From Pseudomonadota bacterium (GTDB lineage Bacteria; Pseudomonadota; Alphaproteobacteria; Sphingomonadales; Sphingomonadaceae), in NCBI GenBank assembly GCA_030271595.1, contig JARXKO010000018.1:1-14701 (forward strand): DNA of 14,701 nucleotides, read 5' to 3'. Below are positions 1 through 7,418 of this stretch, piece by piece. Position 1 is the stretch's first letter; each line of letters starts with the position of its first letter. The position numbers were made by a program, and so were the translations under genes. The notes beneath the pieces are model-generated. The model was not told where the DNA came from, made no database searches, and worked only from the letters and a program-made list of their open reading frames with translations.

Positions 1-14
1 CTCCGTCTCCGCCA
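1..14 (+). tRNA. 3' end of a tRNA, probably tRNA-Ser (cut by window edge)
   Basis: The first 14 bases, CTCCGTCTCCGCCA, parse as a tRNA 3' end: CTC is the last part of the T-stem, CGTCTCC (4-10) the 3' acceptor strand, G11 the discriminator base and CCA (12-14) the encoded tail. A G discriminator and an acceptor partner of GGAGACG fit bacterial tRNA-Ser; tRNA-Leu normally has A at this position. The rest of the gene lies left of the window, so the anticodon and cloverleaf cannot be seen. It would converge on msrB, whose stop codon lies 24 bases further on. The call rests on a short string and is therefore only moderately sure. Confidence 0.55.
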
Positions 15-38
15 GCCTCCGGTGCGCTTCGCTCCCGT

Positions 39-527
39 TCAGGCGGGAAGAAACTTCATCGCCAGACCATTCATGCAATAGCGCAGGCCAGTCGGCCGCG
101 GGCCGTCGTTGAAGACATGGCCCAAATGGCCGCCGCAGCGCGCGCACTGCACTTCAGTTCGTTCCATCAACAGGCTGCGGTCGCCCCGTGTCAGGATCGC
201 GCCCGGGAGCGGCTTCCAGAAGCTTGGCCAGCCGGTGCCGCTATCGAACTTGGTGGCGGAGCTGAACAGTTTCTGGTTGCACCCGGCGCAGGCGAAAATG
301 CCCTTGCGATGTTCATTATTGAGCGGGCTCGTGAAGGCTCGCTCGGTGCCGGCCTCACGCAGGATTGCATAGCGTTGCGGGCCGAGCAGCTTTTCCCAGT
401 CGGCTGGACTATGCCTGACTGCAAAGCTGCCCCCGGCAGCGGACACGGGTCCGCTCCGAACGATGATAGCCAGCGAGCCGAGCGCGATGGCGCCGAGTAG
501 CTGGCGACGGTCAAAATCCTGGTTCAT
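39..527 (-). CDS. msrB: Peptide-methionine (R)-S-oxide reductase MsrB with Tat-type signal peptide
   Basis: Reduces the R epimer of methionine sulfoxide in oxidised proteins. The 162-residue product has a twin-arginine-like leader (DRRQLLG at 6-12, hydrophobic 13-23, likely cleavage after PVSA at 27-30), so it is predicted to be exported folded to the periplasm or membrane. The SelR/MsrB domain spans about 40-160. It has two zinc-binding CxxC pairs (Cys80/Cys83 and Cys128/Cys131), the GTGWPSFW motif (97-104), GGHLGHVFNDGP (132-143) and catalytic Cys151 in RYCMN. The residue before GWPSF is Thr99; many MsrBs carry the resolving cysteine there (GCGWPSF), so this one lacks the usual resolving Cys and may be reduced directly or by another route. 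The start is the ATG at 527, because this is where the signal peptide begins; the frame is open further upstream but is not MsrB-like, and no clear Shine-Dalgarno is visible. It lies 46 bases downstream of the anti-sigma gene on the same strand and is probably in that operon. Confidence 0.93.
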   Translation of the reverse strand: MNQDFDRRQLLGAIALGSLAIIVRSGPVSAAGGSFAVRHSPADWEKLLGPQRYAILREAGTERAFTSPLNNEHRKGIFACAGCNQKLFSSATKFDSGTGWPSFWKPLPGAILTRGDRSLLMERTEVQCARCGGHLGHVFNDGPRPTGLRYCMNGLAMKFLPA

Positions 528-573
528 GATTGTCAATACGTTCGCGCCGATCACCCGGATGCACCCGACTACC

Positions 574-1293
574 TTAAACGCTTTCGAGCTGACCCGACGC
601 GACCACTGGCCCGGTCGGGTCGCCGCTCGGCGAACCCCCCGGCGGCTCGACCGTAATGGCGATCGTCGCGCCTTTCTTGAGCAAAGCGGCGAGCGCATCG
701 GCAAGGTCCATGCGCGACATCGGGTCATTGCCCATGGTGCCGAGCGAAATCGGTTTGCTGCCCTTGGGAATGACCCACAATTCGTGGGCATGGGCGGGAT
801 CGGCGGGCATGTCCCCGGCGACCGCCAGCACAAGCTGGCGACTGGCCGGATTCCAATTGGCGACGATCTTGGTGCCCTGCTTGTCGCCGAGCATCGCGAC
901 CATCGAAGCGGCAGCGGCCGCCGGTGCCGGCTGAATTGTCGAGGTCGGCGGCGGCAGCGGTGCCAGTCGCGGCTGAACCAACAGGATTCCGGCGAGAGCG
1001 GCGGCCGCGGCCAGCAGGCCGGCATTGGCCCGGCGCGACCATTTGACCTGGCTTTCAAGGGCGCGGATGCGGTCGCGTTCGCCAATCAGACGGTCGATTT
1101 GCAGCCACAGCCCGGCAGGCGCCGGCGCCTCCTCAACCTCTTCGAGCAACGGCGCCAGCTGCCACGTCCATTCCTCGACCAGGCGGCGGAACTGACCATC
1201 TTCCGCCCACGCCCGGCGGGCCTCGGCAAGGTCGGGACCTTCGAGCACGCCGAGCGCATATTCGGCGGCGAGCTGGCTGCGTTCCCCGCTCAT
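574..1293 (-). CDS. RskA-like anti-sigma factor (membrane)
   Basis: Predicted to sequester the ECF sigma factor encoded just upstream. The 239-residue product has an N-terminal cytoplasmic anti-sigma region (about 1-85; EYALGVLEG at 11-19 is typical of this family). A charged helix (about 70-85) leads into one transmembrane segment (about 89-107), then a Pro/Ala-rich linker and a periplasmic RskA C-terminal domain (about 125-225) containing HELWVIPKGSKPISLG. It has no HxxxCxxC zinc motif, so it is not a ZAS-type redox sensor such as ChrR. The chosen start is the ATG at 1293, whose ATGA overlaps the sigma stop codon and gives translational coupling; an in-frame ATG at 1338 would add 15 residues with no family support. 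RskA proteins are known to be destroyed by regulated proteolysis; whether this one is cannot be seen here. Confidence 0.88.
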   Translation of the reverse strand: MSGERSQLAAEYALGVLEGPDLAEARRAWAEDGQFRRLVEEWTWQLAPLLEEVEEAPAPAGLWLQIDRLIGERDRIRALESQVKWSRRANAGLLAAAAALAGILLVQPRLAPLPPPTSTIQPAPAAAAASMVAMLGDKQGTKIVANWNPASRQLVLAVAGDMPADPAHAHELWVIPKGSKPISLGTMGNDPMSRMDLADALAALLKKGATIAITVEPPGGSPSGDPTGPVVASGQLESV

Positions 1294-1943
1294 CGCTCGA
1301 GACACTGGCGAAGGTTGTGCAAGGCGCGGCGAATCCAACTCTTCATCGTTCCCAGCGGCACCGCTTCGCGGGTCGCGAGCTCGCTATAGGTCGAACCATC
1401 GACGAACGCGGCGCGAATCATCGTCCGCGGCCGATCGTCGAGCTCGTCGAGACAGTTGGTCAGGCGATCGCGGTCCTGCGCCTGGACCGCAAGGTCGAAG
1501 GCGCTGGGATCGCCGTCGGCCACATCCAGCGCCTGATCGAGGTCGGTGAGCTTGGCCCGCCGCTGACGCAGGCGATCGATCGAGCGGTTGCGGGCAAGCA
1601 CCGACAGCCAGGTGATCGCGCTGGCCTTGGCGGAATCGAACATCGCCGCCTTGCGCCACACCGTCACATAGACGTCCTGGAGCACGTCCTCGGCTTCGGC
1701 CTCGCTGCCGAGCAGACGCAGGCAGATGCCGAACAATTTGGCCGAAGTCCGCTGGTAAAGCAGCGCCATTGCCGGGCGGTCGCCGGCGGCGATGGCGCGG
1801 ACGATCGCCGCCAGTTCGCCGCGCTCGTTCGGAACATTGGTCAAATTGGGGGGCTGGCGTGGCGAGTCGTTCATTGGCGGACGTACGAATAGCGCATGGC
1901 GGGCCGCGGCGGGAGCCGAGTCATGATTGTACGCAATAGCCAT
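1290..1943 (-). CDS. ECF sigma factor (sigma-70 family, SigK-like)
   Basis: Directs RNA polymerase to stress promoters. The product is 217 residues from the chosen start. Region 2 covers about 46-130, with EAEDVLQDVYVTVWR (83-97) and the -10-recognition helix TWLSVLARNRSIDRLRQRR (111-129). Region 4 covers about 155-215, with the helix-turn-helix around YSELATREAVPLGTMKSWI. There is no region 3 and no C-terminal extension, as expected for ECF factors. The start at 1943 is preferred because GGAGGAGG sits 3 bases upstream of the ATG. The ATG at 1874 would give a more usual length (194 aa) but has no visible ribosome-binding site, and the extra 23 residues look unstructured. It is first in an operon with the anti-sigma (4-base overlap) and msrB, which suggests a membrane or oxidative-stress regulon. 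No confident ECF -35/-10 pair was found upstream. Confidence 0.9.
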   Translation of the reverse strand: MAIAYNHDSAPAAARHALFVRPPMNDSPRQPPNLTNVPNERGELAAIVRAIAAGDRPAMALLYQRTSAKLFGICLRLLGSEAEAEDVLQDVYVTVWRKAAMFDSAKASAITWLSVLARNRSIDRLRQRRAKLTDLDQALDVADGDPSAFDLAVQAQDRDRLTNCLDELDDRPRTMIRAAFVDGSTYSELATREAVPLGTMKSWIRRALHNLRQCLER

Positions 1944-2134
1944 CGCCCTCCTCCAGCCTGAACACAGCACTGGCGCTGTCCCAATGAGATACGCTGCGGG
2001 CAGCGGCTTAGATGCGCCGCGTGAAGTGCTCGGCAGCCCGTGGGGGGATATCCGCAACGCCGAATAGCGGTTGGCTTCGGCCGGAAGCAGGCAAGGTATT
2101 TGAATCGCTGCCGTGCCCCTGTTACCCGCCAGCG
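1944..2134. promoter_or_regulatory. Divergent intergenic region between sigma factor and flippase
   Basis: 191 bases without a gene, which must carry the promoters of the leftward sigma/anti-sigma/msrB operon and the rightward flippase operon. Two short inverted repeats are visible. ACAGC/GCTGT lies at 1964-1968 and 1975-1979 with 6 bases between, within the presumed 5' leader of the sigma mRNA just before its Shine-Dalgarno. GCTTC/GAAGC lies at 2074-2078 and 2084-2088 with a 5-base loop, 47 bases before the flippase ATG. Either could be an operator or hairpin, but 5-base arms arise easily by chance. No convincing sigma-70 or ECF promoter pair was recognised. Confidence 0.4.
1947..1954 (-). 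promoter_or_regulatory. Strong Shine-Dalgarno deciding the sigma factor start
   Basis: On the minus strand GGAGGAGG is followed by GCG and the ATG at 1943. It is the best ribosome-binding site in the window and the reason for placing the sigma start 69 bases upstream of the conventional-looking ATG at 1874. Confidence 0.6.
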
Positions 2135-3463
2135 ATGAAAAAGTGGCTCAAGGACGGCAGTTTCCGGTCGCTGCTCAAGAACACGAGCTACCAGGCATTG
2201 TCGAAGGCGCTGGCGGCTATCTGCAGCGTCGCCGCTTTGGCTTTCGCCGGGCGCGGGCTGGGCCCGTCGGCGTTCGGGCTGCTCGTCGTCATCCAAAGCT
2301 ATGTCCAGTCGGCCAGCGGGATCGCCAAGTTCCAGTCGTGGCAGCTGGTGGTCCGCTTTGGCTCGGCTGCGCTGAGCGAAAATGACCCGGGGCCGCTGAA
2401 GGAGGCAACCGGCTTCGCCATTGGTCTCGATCTCATCAGCGCGATCGTCGGGTCGGTCGCGGCGATTGCCTTATTGCCGACGATTGGGCCGTGGCTGCAC
2501 ATTCCGCCGGCGATGATTCCCTATGCGATGGCCTATTGCCTGTTGCTCCCGACCATGGCCGCGGCGACGCCGGCCGGAATCCTTCGCGCGCTCGACCGCT
2601 TCGACCTGATCGGCTGGCAATCCACGGTCACCCCCATTCTGCGCGGGCTGATGGCCTTTGCCGCATGGCTGGCTGGAGCCCCCTTGCTGGTCTATCTGGC
2701 GATCTGGTTCGCAAGCTCATTGTGCGGTGAATTCTACGCCTGGTTCATGGCCTGGCGCGAGCTGCGCCGGCGCGGGTTCAACCACGGTATCCGGCTCAGG
2801 CTCCGCCCGCGCCAGCTGCCGGGGGCGTGGAAGTTCGCCATCAACGTCAATCTGTCGACCTCGCTCAATGCAACCGCTGGCCCGGCCGCCAATTTGATCG
2901 TCGGCGCGATCCTCGGCCCGGCGGCGGCAGGCATCTTCCGAATCGCGAGAAGCATCGCGCAGAGCATCGAAAGTCCCGCCGATTTTCTTGAAAAGGCTTT
3001 CTATCCGGAGGTGCTGCGGCAGGATCTCAATACCAAGCGGCCATGGAATCTGATGCTCCGCAGTGCGGTCGTCGCGGCGTTCATCGGAACCGTCATGGTC
3101 GCCGCGATCCTGATCGGCGGGCGCTACCTCATTCCAGTGATCTTCGGCGCTCAATATGGCGCTGCTTATCCGGTTGTGGCGATCATGGTCTTTGCGACAT
3201 TCATTGCAGCGGTCACCTTTCCGGTGGTGCCGATGCTCTATGCCATGAACCGCGCACCGGTGACCCTGGTCGCCAAGTTTCTGGGCACCAGCATATTCCT
3301 GCTGGGGCTATTTCCCTTGTGCCGCTGGGCCGGCGTTCCGGGGGCTGGCATGGCGTTCGTCCTTGGCGACCTGACTGCGCTGGCGATCGATCTGTCGACG
3401 CTGTGGCGCGAATATGTCCGGCGGGTCGGCCGACCGGCGATGGCCGACCAGGCCGCACTTTGA
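2135..3463 (+). CDS. Polysaccharide flippase, MOP/Wzx-type membrane protein
   Basis: A 442-residue, strongly hydrophobic protein of the MOP (MATE/Wzx) exporter superfamily. It is expected to flip a lipid-linked oligosaccharide across the inner membrane. After a basic N-terminus (MKKWLKDGSF), hydrophobic segments recur through the protein: roughly 21-40, 44-60, 95-115, 127-148, 168-207 (two spans), 245-265, 310-330, 345-368, 376-395 and 400-420. The second half has the family-typical FGAQYGAAYPVVAIM (337-351), and a GRGLGPSAFGLL segment (39-50) follows the first helix. The start is the ATG at 2135, where the conserved N-terminus begins; the frame stays open to 2012 but that part is not flippase-like, and the ribosome-binding site is weak. 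The next gene starts inside this gene's stop codon. It could carry a different lipid-linked glycan (O-antigen, capsule or exopolysaccharide unit); the substrate is not readable. Confidence 0.85.
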   Translation: MKKWLKDGSFRSLLKNTSYQALSKALAAICSVAALAFAGRGLGPSAFGLLVVIQSYVQSASGIAKFQSWQLVVRFGSAALSENDPGPLKEATGFAIGLDLISAIVGSVAAIALLPTIGPWLHIPPAMIPYAMAYCLLLPTMAAATPAGILRALDRFDLIGWQSTVTPILRGLMAFAAWLAGAPLLVYLAIWFASSLCGEFYAWFMAWRELRRRGFNHGIRLRLRPRQLPGAWKFAINVNLSTSLNATAGPAANLIVGAILGPAAAGIFRIARSIAQSIESPADFLEKAFYPEVLRQDLNTKRPWNLMLRSAVVAAFIGTVMVAAILIGGRYLIPVIFGAQYGAAYPVVAIMVFATFIAAVTFPVVPMLYAMNRAPVTLVAKFLGTSIFLLGLFPLCRWAGVPGAGMAFVLGDLTALAIDLSTLWREYVRRVGRPAMADQAAL

Positions 3464-4368
3464 CTGGCGCGAGACTCCTGCCTGAACTCGACATCTGGCG
3501 CTGCGCGATTGTCCGGCCAGGCGCCGCCCGGCCATCCCAGGCTGATCTTGTAGCCGAAAAACTCATCTGGTTGCCGCAACCCCGTCGTTTCGCCTTCCGC
3601 GCCGATCCGTTCGGCCTCCACCAGGCTGGAAGGCTCTACATCTTCGTCGAGCATTTCGACTATCGATCGAGGAAGGGCATGATCGAGGCGCTGGTCTATG
3701 ACGACCAGTATAATCTGGTTGAATGCGGCACCGCGCTGACCCGGCCGTGGCATCTGTCCTATCCCTATGTATTCCGCGCGGACGGCGACATCTGGATGCT
3801 TCCGGAAGCGCGGCAGTCGGGGCAGCTGACGCTTTACCGGGCCCGCGAGCTGCCCTGGAAATGGGAGGAAGCGGCGACGATCCCGATCGACCCCGGGGCG
3901 GTCGACGCGACCCCCGTCTTTCACGACGGCAGGTGGTGGCTGTTCTATGGCCGCGGCGGCCGCAATGCGCCCGGCTTGATGGACCTCAACATCGCGTATT
4001 CCGACCAGCTGACCGGACCGTGGACTCCCCATCCCGCCAACCCCGTCAGACAAGGCATGAGCAGCCGGCCAGCGGGCACACCGCAGGTCGATGGCGACGG
4101 CCGGATCGATCTGCCGCTCCAGGATTCCACCACTACGTACGGTGGCAGTGTGCGGCGGTTGTCGATCAGCCGCCTCGATCCGCGGCATTTCGAGGCTGAG
4201 GAGTTCGACTGGCTCGCCCCAACCCCTGCCCTGGCACCCTATGTCGACGGCCTGCATACGTTGAGCATTGCCGGCGATGTCGCGCTCATCGATTGCAAGC
4301 GTATCGACCGATCGCTGGGCGGCGCCATCGCCTGGCATCGCGGACGGTTCGCCCGCCGCTTCAGTTAA
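3460..4368 (+). CDS. GINT1_N-like beta-propeller protein (glycan locus protein of unknown activity)
   Basis: A 302-residue protein resembling the bacterial family annotated as 'glucosamine inositolphosphorylceramide transferase family', which matches the N-terminal domain of plant GINT1. The repeated Asp-Pro and Tyr/Trp-rich strands suggest a five-bladed beta-propeller like GH32/43 proteins. Motifs are FRADPFGLHQAGRLYIFVEH (46-65), LSYPYVF (99-105), WMLPEA (112-117), ATPVFHDGRWWLFY (150-163) and QDSTTTYGGS (221-230). The GT64 catalytic domain of plant GINT1 is absent, so the transferase name should not be taken literally. The start is placed at TTG 3460, since no ATG exists near the homologous N-terminus; TTGA overlaps the flippase stop and implies translational coupling. 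It may act on, bind or modify the glycan handled by the flippase. It overlaps the convergent amidotransferase gene by 8 bases at the 3' end. The family call is from recognition, without a search. Confidence 0.72.
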   Translation: MTGARLLPELDIWRCAIVRPGAARPSQADLVAEKLIWLPQPRRFAFRADPFGLHQAGRLYIFVEHFDYRSRKGMIEALVYDDQYNLVECGTALTRPWHLSYPYVFRADGDIWMLPEARQSGQLTLYRARELPWKWEEAATIPIDPGAVDATPVFHDGRWWLFYGRGGRNAPGLMDLNIAYSDQLTGPWTPHPANPVRQGMSSRPAGTPQVDGDGRIDLPLQDSTTTYGGSVRRLSISRLDPRHFEAEEFDWLAPTPALAPYVDGLHTLSIAGDVALIDCKRIDRSLGGAIAWHRGRFARRFS

Positions 4369-6250
4369 TCGTGTCCATCCAGGCCTGGAACATGAGCAGG
4401 TTCCAGATGACATTGTCATGCCGTTTCTTTCCGGCCAGGAACCCGTGCCACAACTGGCGGACCGCGGCGACATCGAAGATCTGTTGCCGCGCCAGACGGT
4501 CCTCGCTGAGCAAATCCTCACCCCAGGTTCGGAGCGGCCCGCGGACCCATTTTTCGACCGGCAAGCAAAAGCCCATCTTCGGTTGTTCCAGGACCTGGGG
4601 TGGCAGGAGGCGCCTGCCGATCGTACGCAGGATTGCCTTGCTGTCGATCGGGCCGAGCCGCTGCGCCATCGGCAAGCGCCAGGCATATTCGACGATCCGG
4701 TGGTCGAGGAAAGGTGCCCGGACCTCAAGCGACACCGCCATCGAGGCGCGATCGACCTTGGTCAGTATGTCCTCGGGAAGATAGGTCAGCGTATCCGCGT
4801 ACATCATTTTGTCGACCGGATTGGTCAGAAACGGAAGCGCTCCGAACGCCGACGGCCCATGGGCGGCGCTACCGCCGCGAACCAGCCTCTCGGCATGATC
4901 GACCCGCGACACGCGCCAGCGATACAGATCCTCGAAGGCCTCTGTGCCAAGCATCTTCGCGGCGCGTCCAGCGGGCCCGCGGATCAGTGCGCCCTGCGAC
5001 CTCATTCCGGCGATTCCGGACAGCGCCTTGCGCACCGCGACGGGCAAGCGGCTGACGCCGCCCCACTCGCGCTCCTGTTTGCGGTATCGGCTATAGCCCC
5101 CGAACAACTCGTCGCCGCCATCTCCCGACAAGGCGACGGTGATGCTTTGCCGGCTCAGCTGGCTGATCAGGAAGGTCGGAATCTGGGATGAATCGCCGAA
5201 CGGCTCGTCCCAAATCTCCGGCAGCCGCGGAATGACGTCCATGGCGTCGCGCGACGTCACATACAGCTCGGTGTGATCGGTGCCGAGATAGTTGGCGATC
5301 CGCCGCGCCTGCGGCGCTTCATCGAAGCCTTCTTCGGCGAACCCGATCGTGAAGGTCTTCACCGGACGCGATGATTGCGCCTGCATCAGCGCAACGATCA
5401 GCGACGAATCGATGCCGCCCGACAGAAACGCGCCGAGCGGGACGTCGGCGATCATCCGCATCCCGATCGCCTCCTTCACAAGCGCTTCGAGATCGACCGC
5501 CAGTTCGGGTCCATCGGGCAGCGAGTTGGCGGCGCCCGAGACAGCACAGTCGCGCAAGCTCCAATAGGCGACGGGCGCGCCGATTGCGGCCCCGGCCTCC
5601 GCGATCTCCACATAATGGCCGGCCGCCAGCTTCGCGATCCCCTGCCAGATGGTACGCGGCGCCGGTACGTAATCGTAGCGCACCATGTCGATGAGCGCGT
5701 CGCGATCCAGCTGCGATCGAAAATCGGGATGAGCCCGAAGCGCCTTGAGTTCCGACCCGAACAAGAAGGCGCCGCCGGTCGACCCATAATATAACGGCTT
5801 TTCCCCGAGCCGGTCGCGGGCGAGGGTGAGTATCCGCCGCTGGCGGTCCCAGACCCCGAAGGCGAACATCCCGTTCAGCCGCCCGAGCGCCTCACGCACG
5901 CCCCAATGGTCGATCGCCGCGAGCAGCACTTCGGTGTCGGATGTGCCGCTCCACGCCGGCGCTGCCCCTGCTTCTTCGAGGTCGCCGCGGAGCTGGCCGA
6001 AATTGTAAATCTCGCCATTGTAAGTGATCACGAACCGGCCCGAAGCCGAGACCATCGGCTGGTGGCCGGCCGGTGACAGATCGACGATCGCCAGGCGCCG
6101 GTGACCAAGCGCCACGCCCGCCTCCGAATCGATCCATATCCCCGAATCGTCGGGTCCGCGGTGAGCAATCGCGCTGGCCATTGCCCGAGTCACGGCGGCC
6201 GCTCCGTCATCGAGTCCGCCGCCGTGCAGAAATCCGACAATGCCGCACAT
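4361..6250 (-). CDS. asnB: AsnB-type glutamine amidotransferase (asparagine synthase-like)
   Basis: A 629-residue, two-domain class II amidotransferase. The N-terminal glutaminase (about 1-215) has nucleophile Cys2 in MCGIVGF, RRLAIVD (51-57), NGEIYN (78-83) and SDTEV (104-108). The synthetase domain has the ATP-pyrophosphatase loop SGGIDSS (277-283), DGGDE (377-381) and a later DRASMAVSLEVRAPFLD motif. All expected catalytic residues are present, so it should be active. The start is fixed by Cys2; AGGGGA lies 9 bases upstream. It is the last gene of the leftward four-gene group, 37 bases after the GT4 gene at 6288. In polysaccharide loci such enzymes often amidate uronic acids or other carboxyl groups (WbpS-like) rather than make free asparagine. 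The context supports that, but authentic asparagine synthesis cannot be excluded. Confidence 0.9.
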   Translation of the reverse strand: MCGIVGFLHGGGLDDGAAAVTRAMASAIAHRGPDDSGIWIDSEAGVALGHRRLAIVDLSPAGHQPMVSASGRFVITYNGEIYNFGQLRGDLEEAGAAPAWSGTSDTEVLLAAIDHWGVREALGRLNGMFAFGVWDRQRRILTLARDRLGEKPLYYGSTGGAFLFGSELKALRAHPDFRSQLDRDALIDMVRYDYVPAPRTIWQGIAKLAAGHYVEIAEAGAAIGAPVAYWSLRDCAVSGAANSLPDGPELAVDLEALVKEAIGMRMIADVPLGAFLSGGIDSSLIVALMQAQSSRPVKTFTIGFAEEGFDEAPQARRIANYLGTDHTELYVTSRDAMDVIPRLPEIWDEPFGDSSQIPTFLISQLSRQSITVALSGDGGDELFGGYSRYRKQEREWGGVSRLPVAVRKALSGIAGMRSQGALIRGPAGRAAKMLGTEAFEDLYRWRVSRVDHAERLVRGGSAAHGPSAFGALPFLTNPVDKMMYADTLTYLPEDILTKVDRASMAVSLEVRAPFLDHRIVEYAWRLPMAQRLGPIDSKAILRTIGRRLLPPQVLEQPKMGFCLPVEKWVRGPLRTWGEDLLSEDRLARQQIFDVAAVRQLWHGFLAGKKRHDNVIWNLLMFQAWMDTIN

Positions 6251-6287
6251 TCGATCTAGTCCCCTGAAGCGGCGCTGACGACCGCAA

Positions 6288-7418
6288 TCATGGCTTCACG
6301 CGGCAAAGGCAAGCATCGATCGCGGCCAAATACTCGCTGGCTTGGTCCGCCGCTCGATAGGGTTCGGCGGCCGCGGCCAGCAGAGCACGGTCGACCGGTC
6401 TCTCGAGCTCAGCCGCCATTGCCTCGGCCATCGCCTTGGGGTCGCGTGGTGGGACCAGCCGGCCGAGCCGGCCGTGCTGAAGGAGGTCGCGCGCGCTGCC
6501 GACGCAATCGGTCGCGACCACCGGGCAACCCATCGCCAGGGCTTCGATCAATGCCCCGGCCGACCCCTCCCACAGCGATGAGGAGACGAACAAGTCGGCG
6601 CGCCTGAGCCAGGCCGCGATGTGATCGACGGAACCGGGCAAGGCGAAATCTCCCGCGATTCCGAGCCGCCGTGCAAGCCGCTGCAAATGCTCGATCTCGC
6701 GCCCCGTCCCGGAGCCGAGAATTGCCAACCGGGCCGGGCGGCGCGCGCGCAACAAGGCGAAAGACCGAAGCAACGTCGGAAAGTCCTTGGCCACCGCCAG
6801 CCGGCCGACGCCGACAATCAACGGAATGCCAGGATCCTCTGGCCAGGGCAGCGCCACTGGCGCGGTCGCCCCCGCGAGAAACGATGGAGTGATGACCGGA
6901 TTGCGGATGACGACGATCGGAGCCGCCGGCAGCGCCTGACGAATGGATGCGGCGATGTCATCGGCCACGGCAATGATCAGATCGGCCGCGGCATAGCGCC
7001 GCATTCGCGCCCGTCGCCGCTGCATTTCGGCGAGCCGCTGCCTGACCATGATCCAGGGAAAGGTGCGCAATGGATGGCTGCTCGCGCGCAACACCAAGGG
7101 GATGTGCGGTCCCTGGCCTACCGCCTTGACGGCGATGGCGTGAACCGCCGCGGCGCCGGCCAGCAAAGCGTCCGGAGGATCGGTTGAAAGGTGATCGGCA
7201 AGCGATTGCGCCGGCGCATTGCGATCGAGCATCAGGACTCGGACATTTGACGCCAGCTGCTCGCGCAGCTCGCCTTGCCCATCGACCAGGAAGAGGTCGA
7301 TCGTCCGCCCGCTGGCGGCGAAGCCGTTGATCAACTCGACCATTCGCCGCTGCGCCCCGCCACCCTCGAGCGACTGCAGCAGGACCGCGATCCGGCGCGC
7401 TTTGGCCGGCTGCGTCAT
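6288..7418 (-). CDS. GT4-family glycosyltransferase
   Basis: A 376-residue GT-B glycosyltransferase, predicted to be retaining, that would add a sugar from a nucleotide donor to a lipid-linked acceptor on the cytoplasmic side. The N-terminal acceptor domain has the glycine-rich loop LEGGGAQRR (17-25). The donor domain has GVGRLAVAKDFPTLLRSF (203-220), GSGTGREIEHLQRLARRLG (235-253) and the EX7E pair Glu284/Glu292 in WEGSAGALIEALAMGCPVV. The start ATG at 7418 forms ATGA with the stop of the preceding GT4 gene. It is paralogous in layout to that neighbour (GGxxR loop near the N-terminus, same length class). There is no transmembrane segment. The donor sugar and linkage cannot be predicted from the sequence. 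Confidence 0.9.
   Translation of the reverse strand: MTQPAKARRIAVLLQSLEGGGAQRRMVELINGFAASGRTIDLFLVDGQGELREQLASNVRVLMLDRNAPAQSLADHLSTDPPDALLAGAAAVHAIAVKAVGQGPHIPLVLRASSHPLRTFPWIMVRQRLAEMQRRRARMRRYAAADLIIAVADDIAASIRQALPAAPIVVIRNPVITPSFLAGATAPVALPWPEDPGIPLIVGVGRLAVAKDFPTLLRSFALLRARRPARLAILGSGTGREIEHLQRLARRLGIAGDFALPGSVDHIAAWLRRADLFVSSSLWEGSAGALIEALAMGCPVVATDCVGSARDLLQHGRLGRLVPPRDPKAMAEAMAAELERPVDRALLAAAAEPYRAADQASEYLAAIDACLCRVKP

Noticed and set aside
528..1085. N-terminal extension of MsrB
   Set aside because: It overlaps the anti-sigma gene and is shadow-like; the signal peptide begins at the ATG at 527.
463..1389. Long open frame on the plus strand opposite the anti-sigma gene
   Set aside because: Codon-shadow of the minus-strand gene: rich in Arg, Gly, Pro and His with no recognisable domain, as expected for antisense frames in GC-rich DNA.
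3238..4728. Open frame of 496 codons on the minus strand across the flippase, propeller gene and asnB end
   Set aside because: It spans three well-supported genes in the wrong frame; its sequence is low-information and Arg/Ser-rich.
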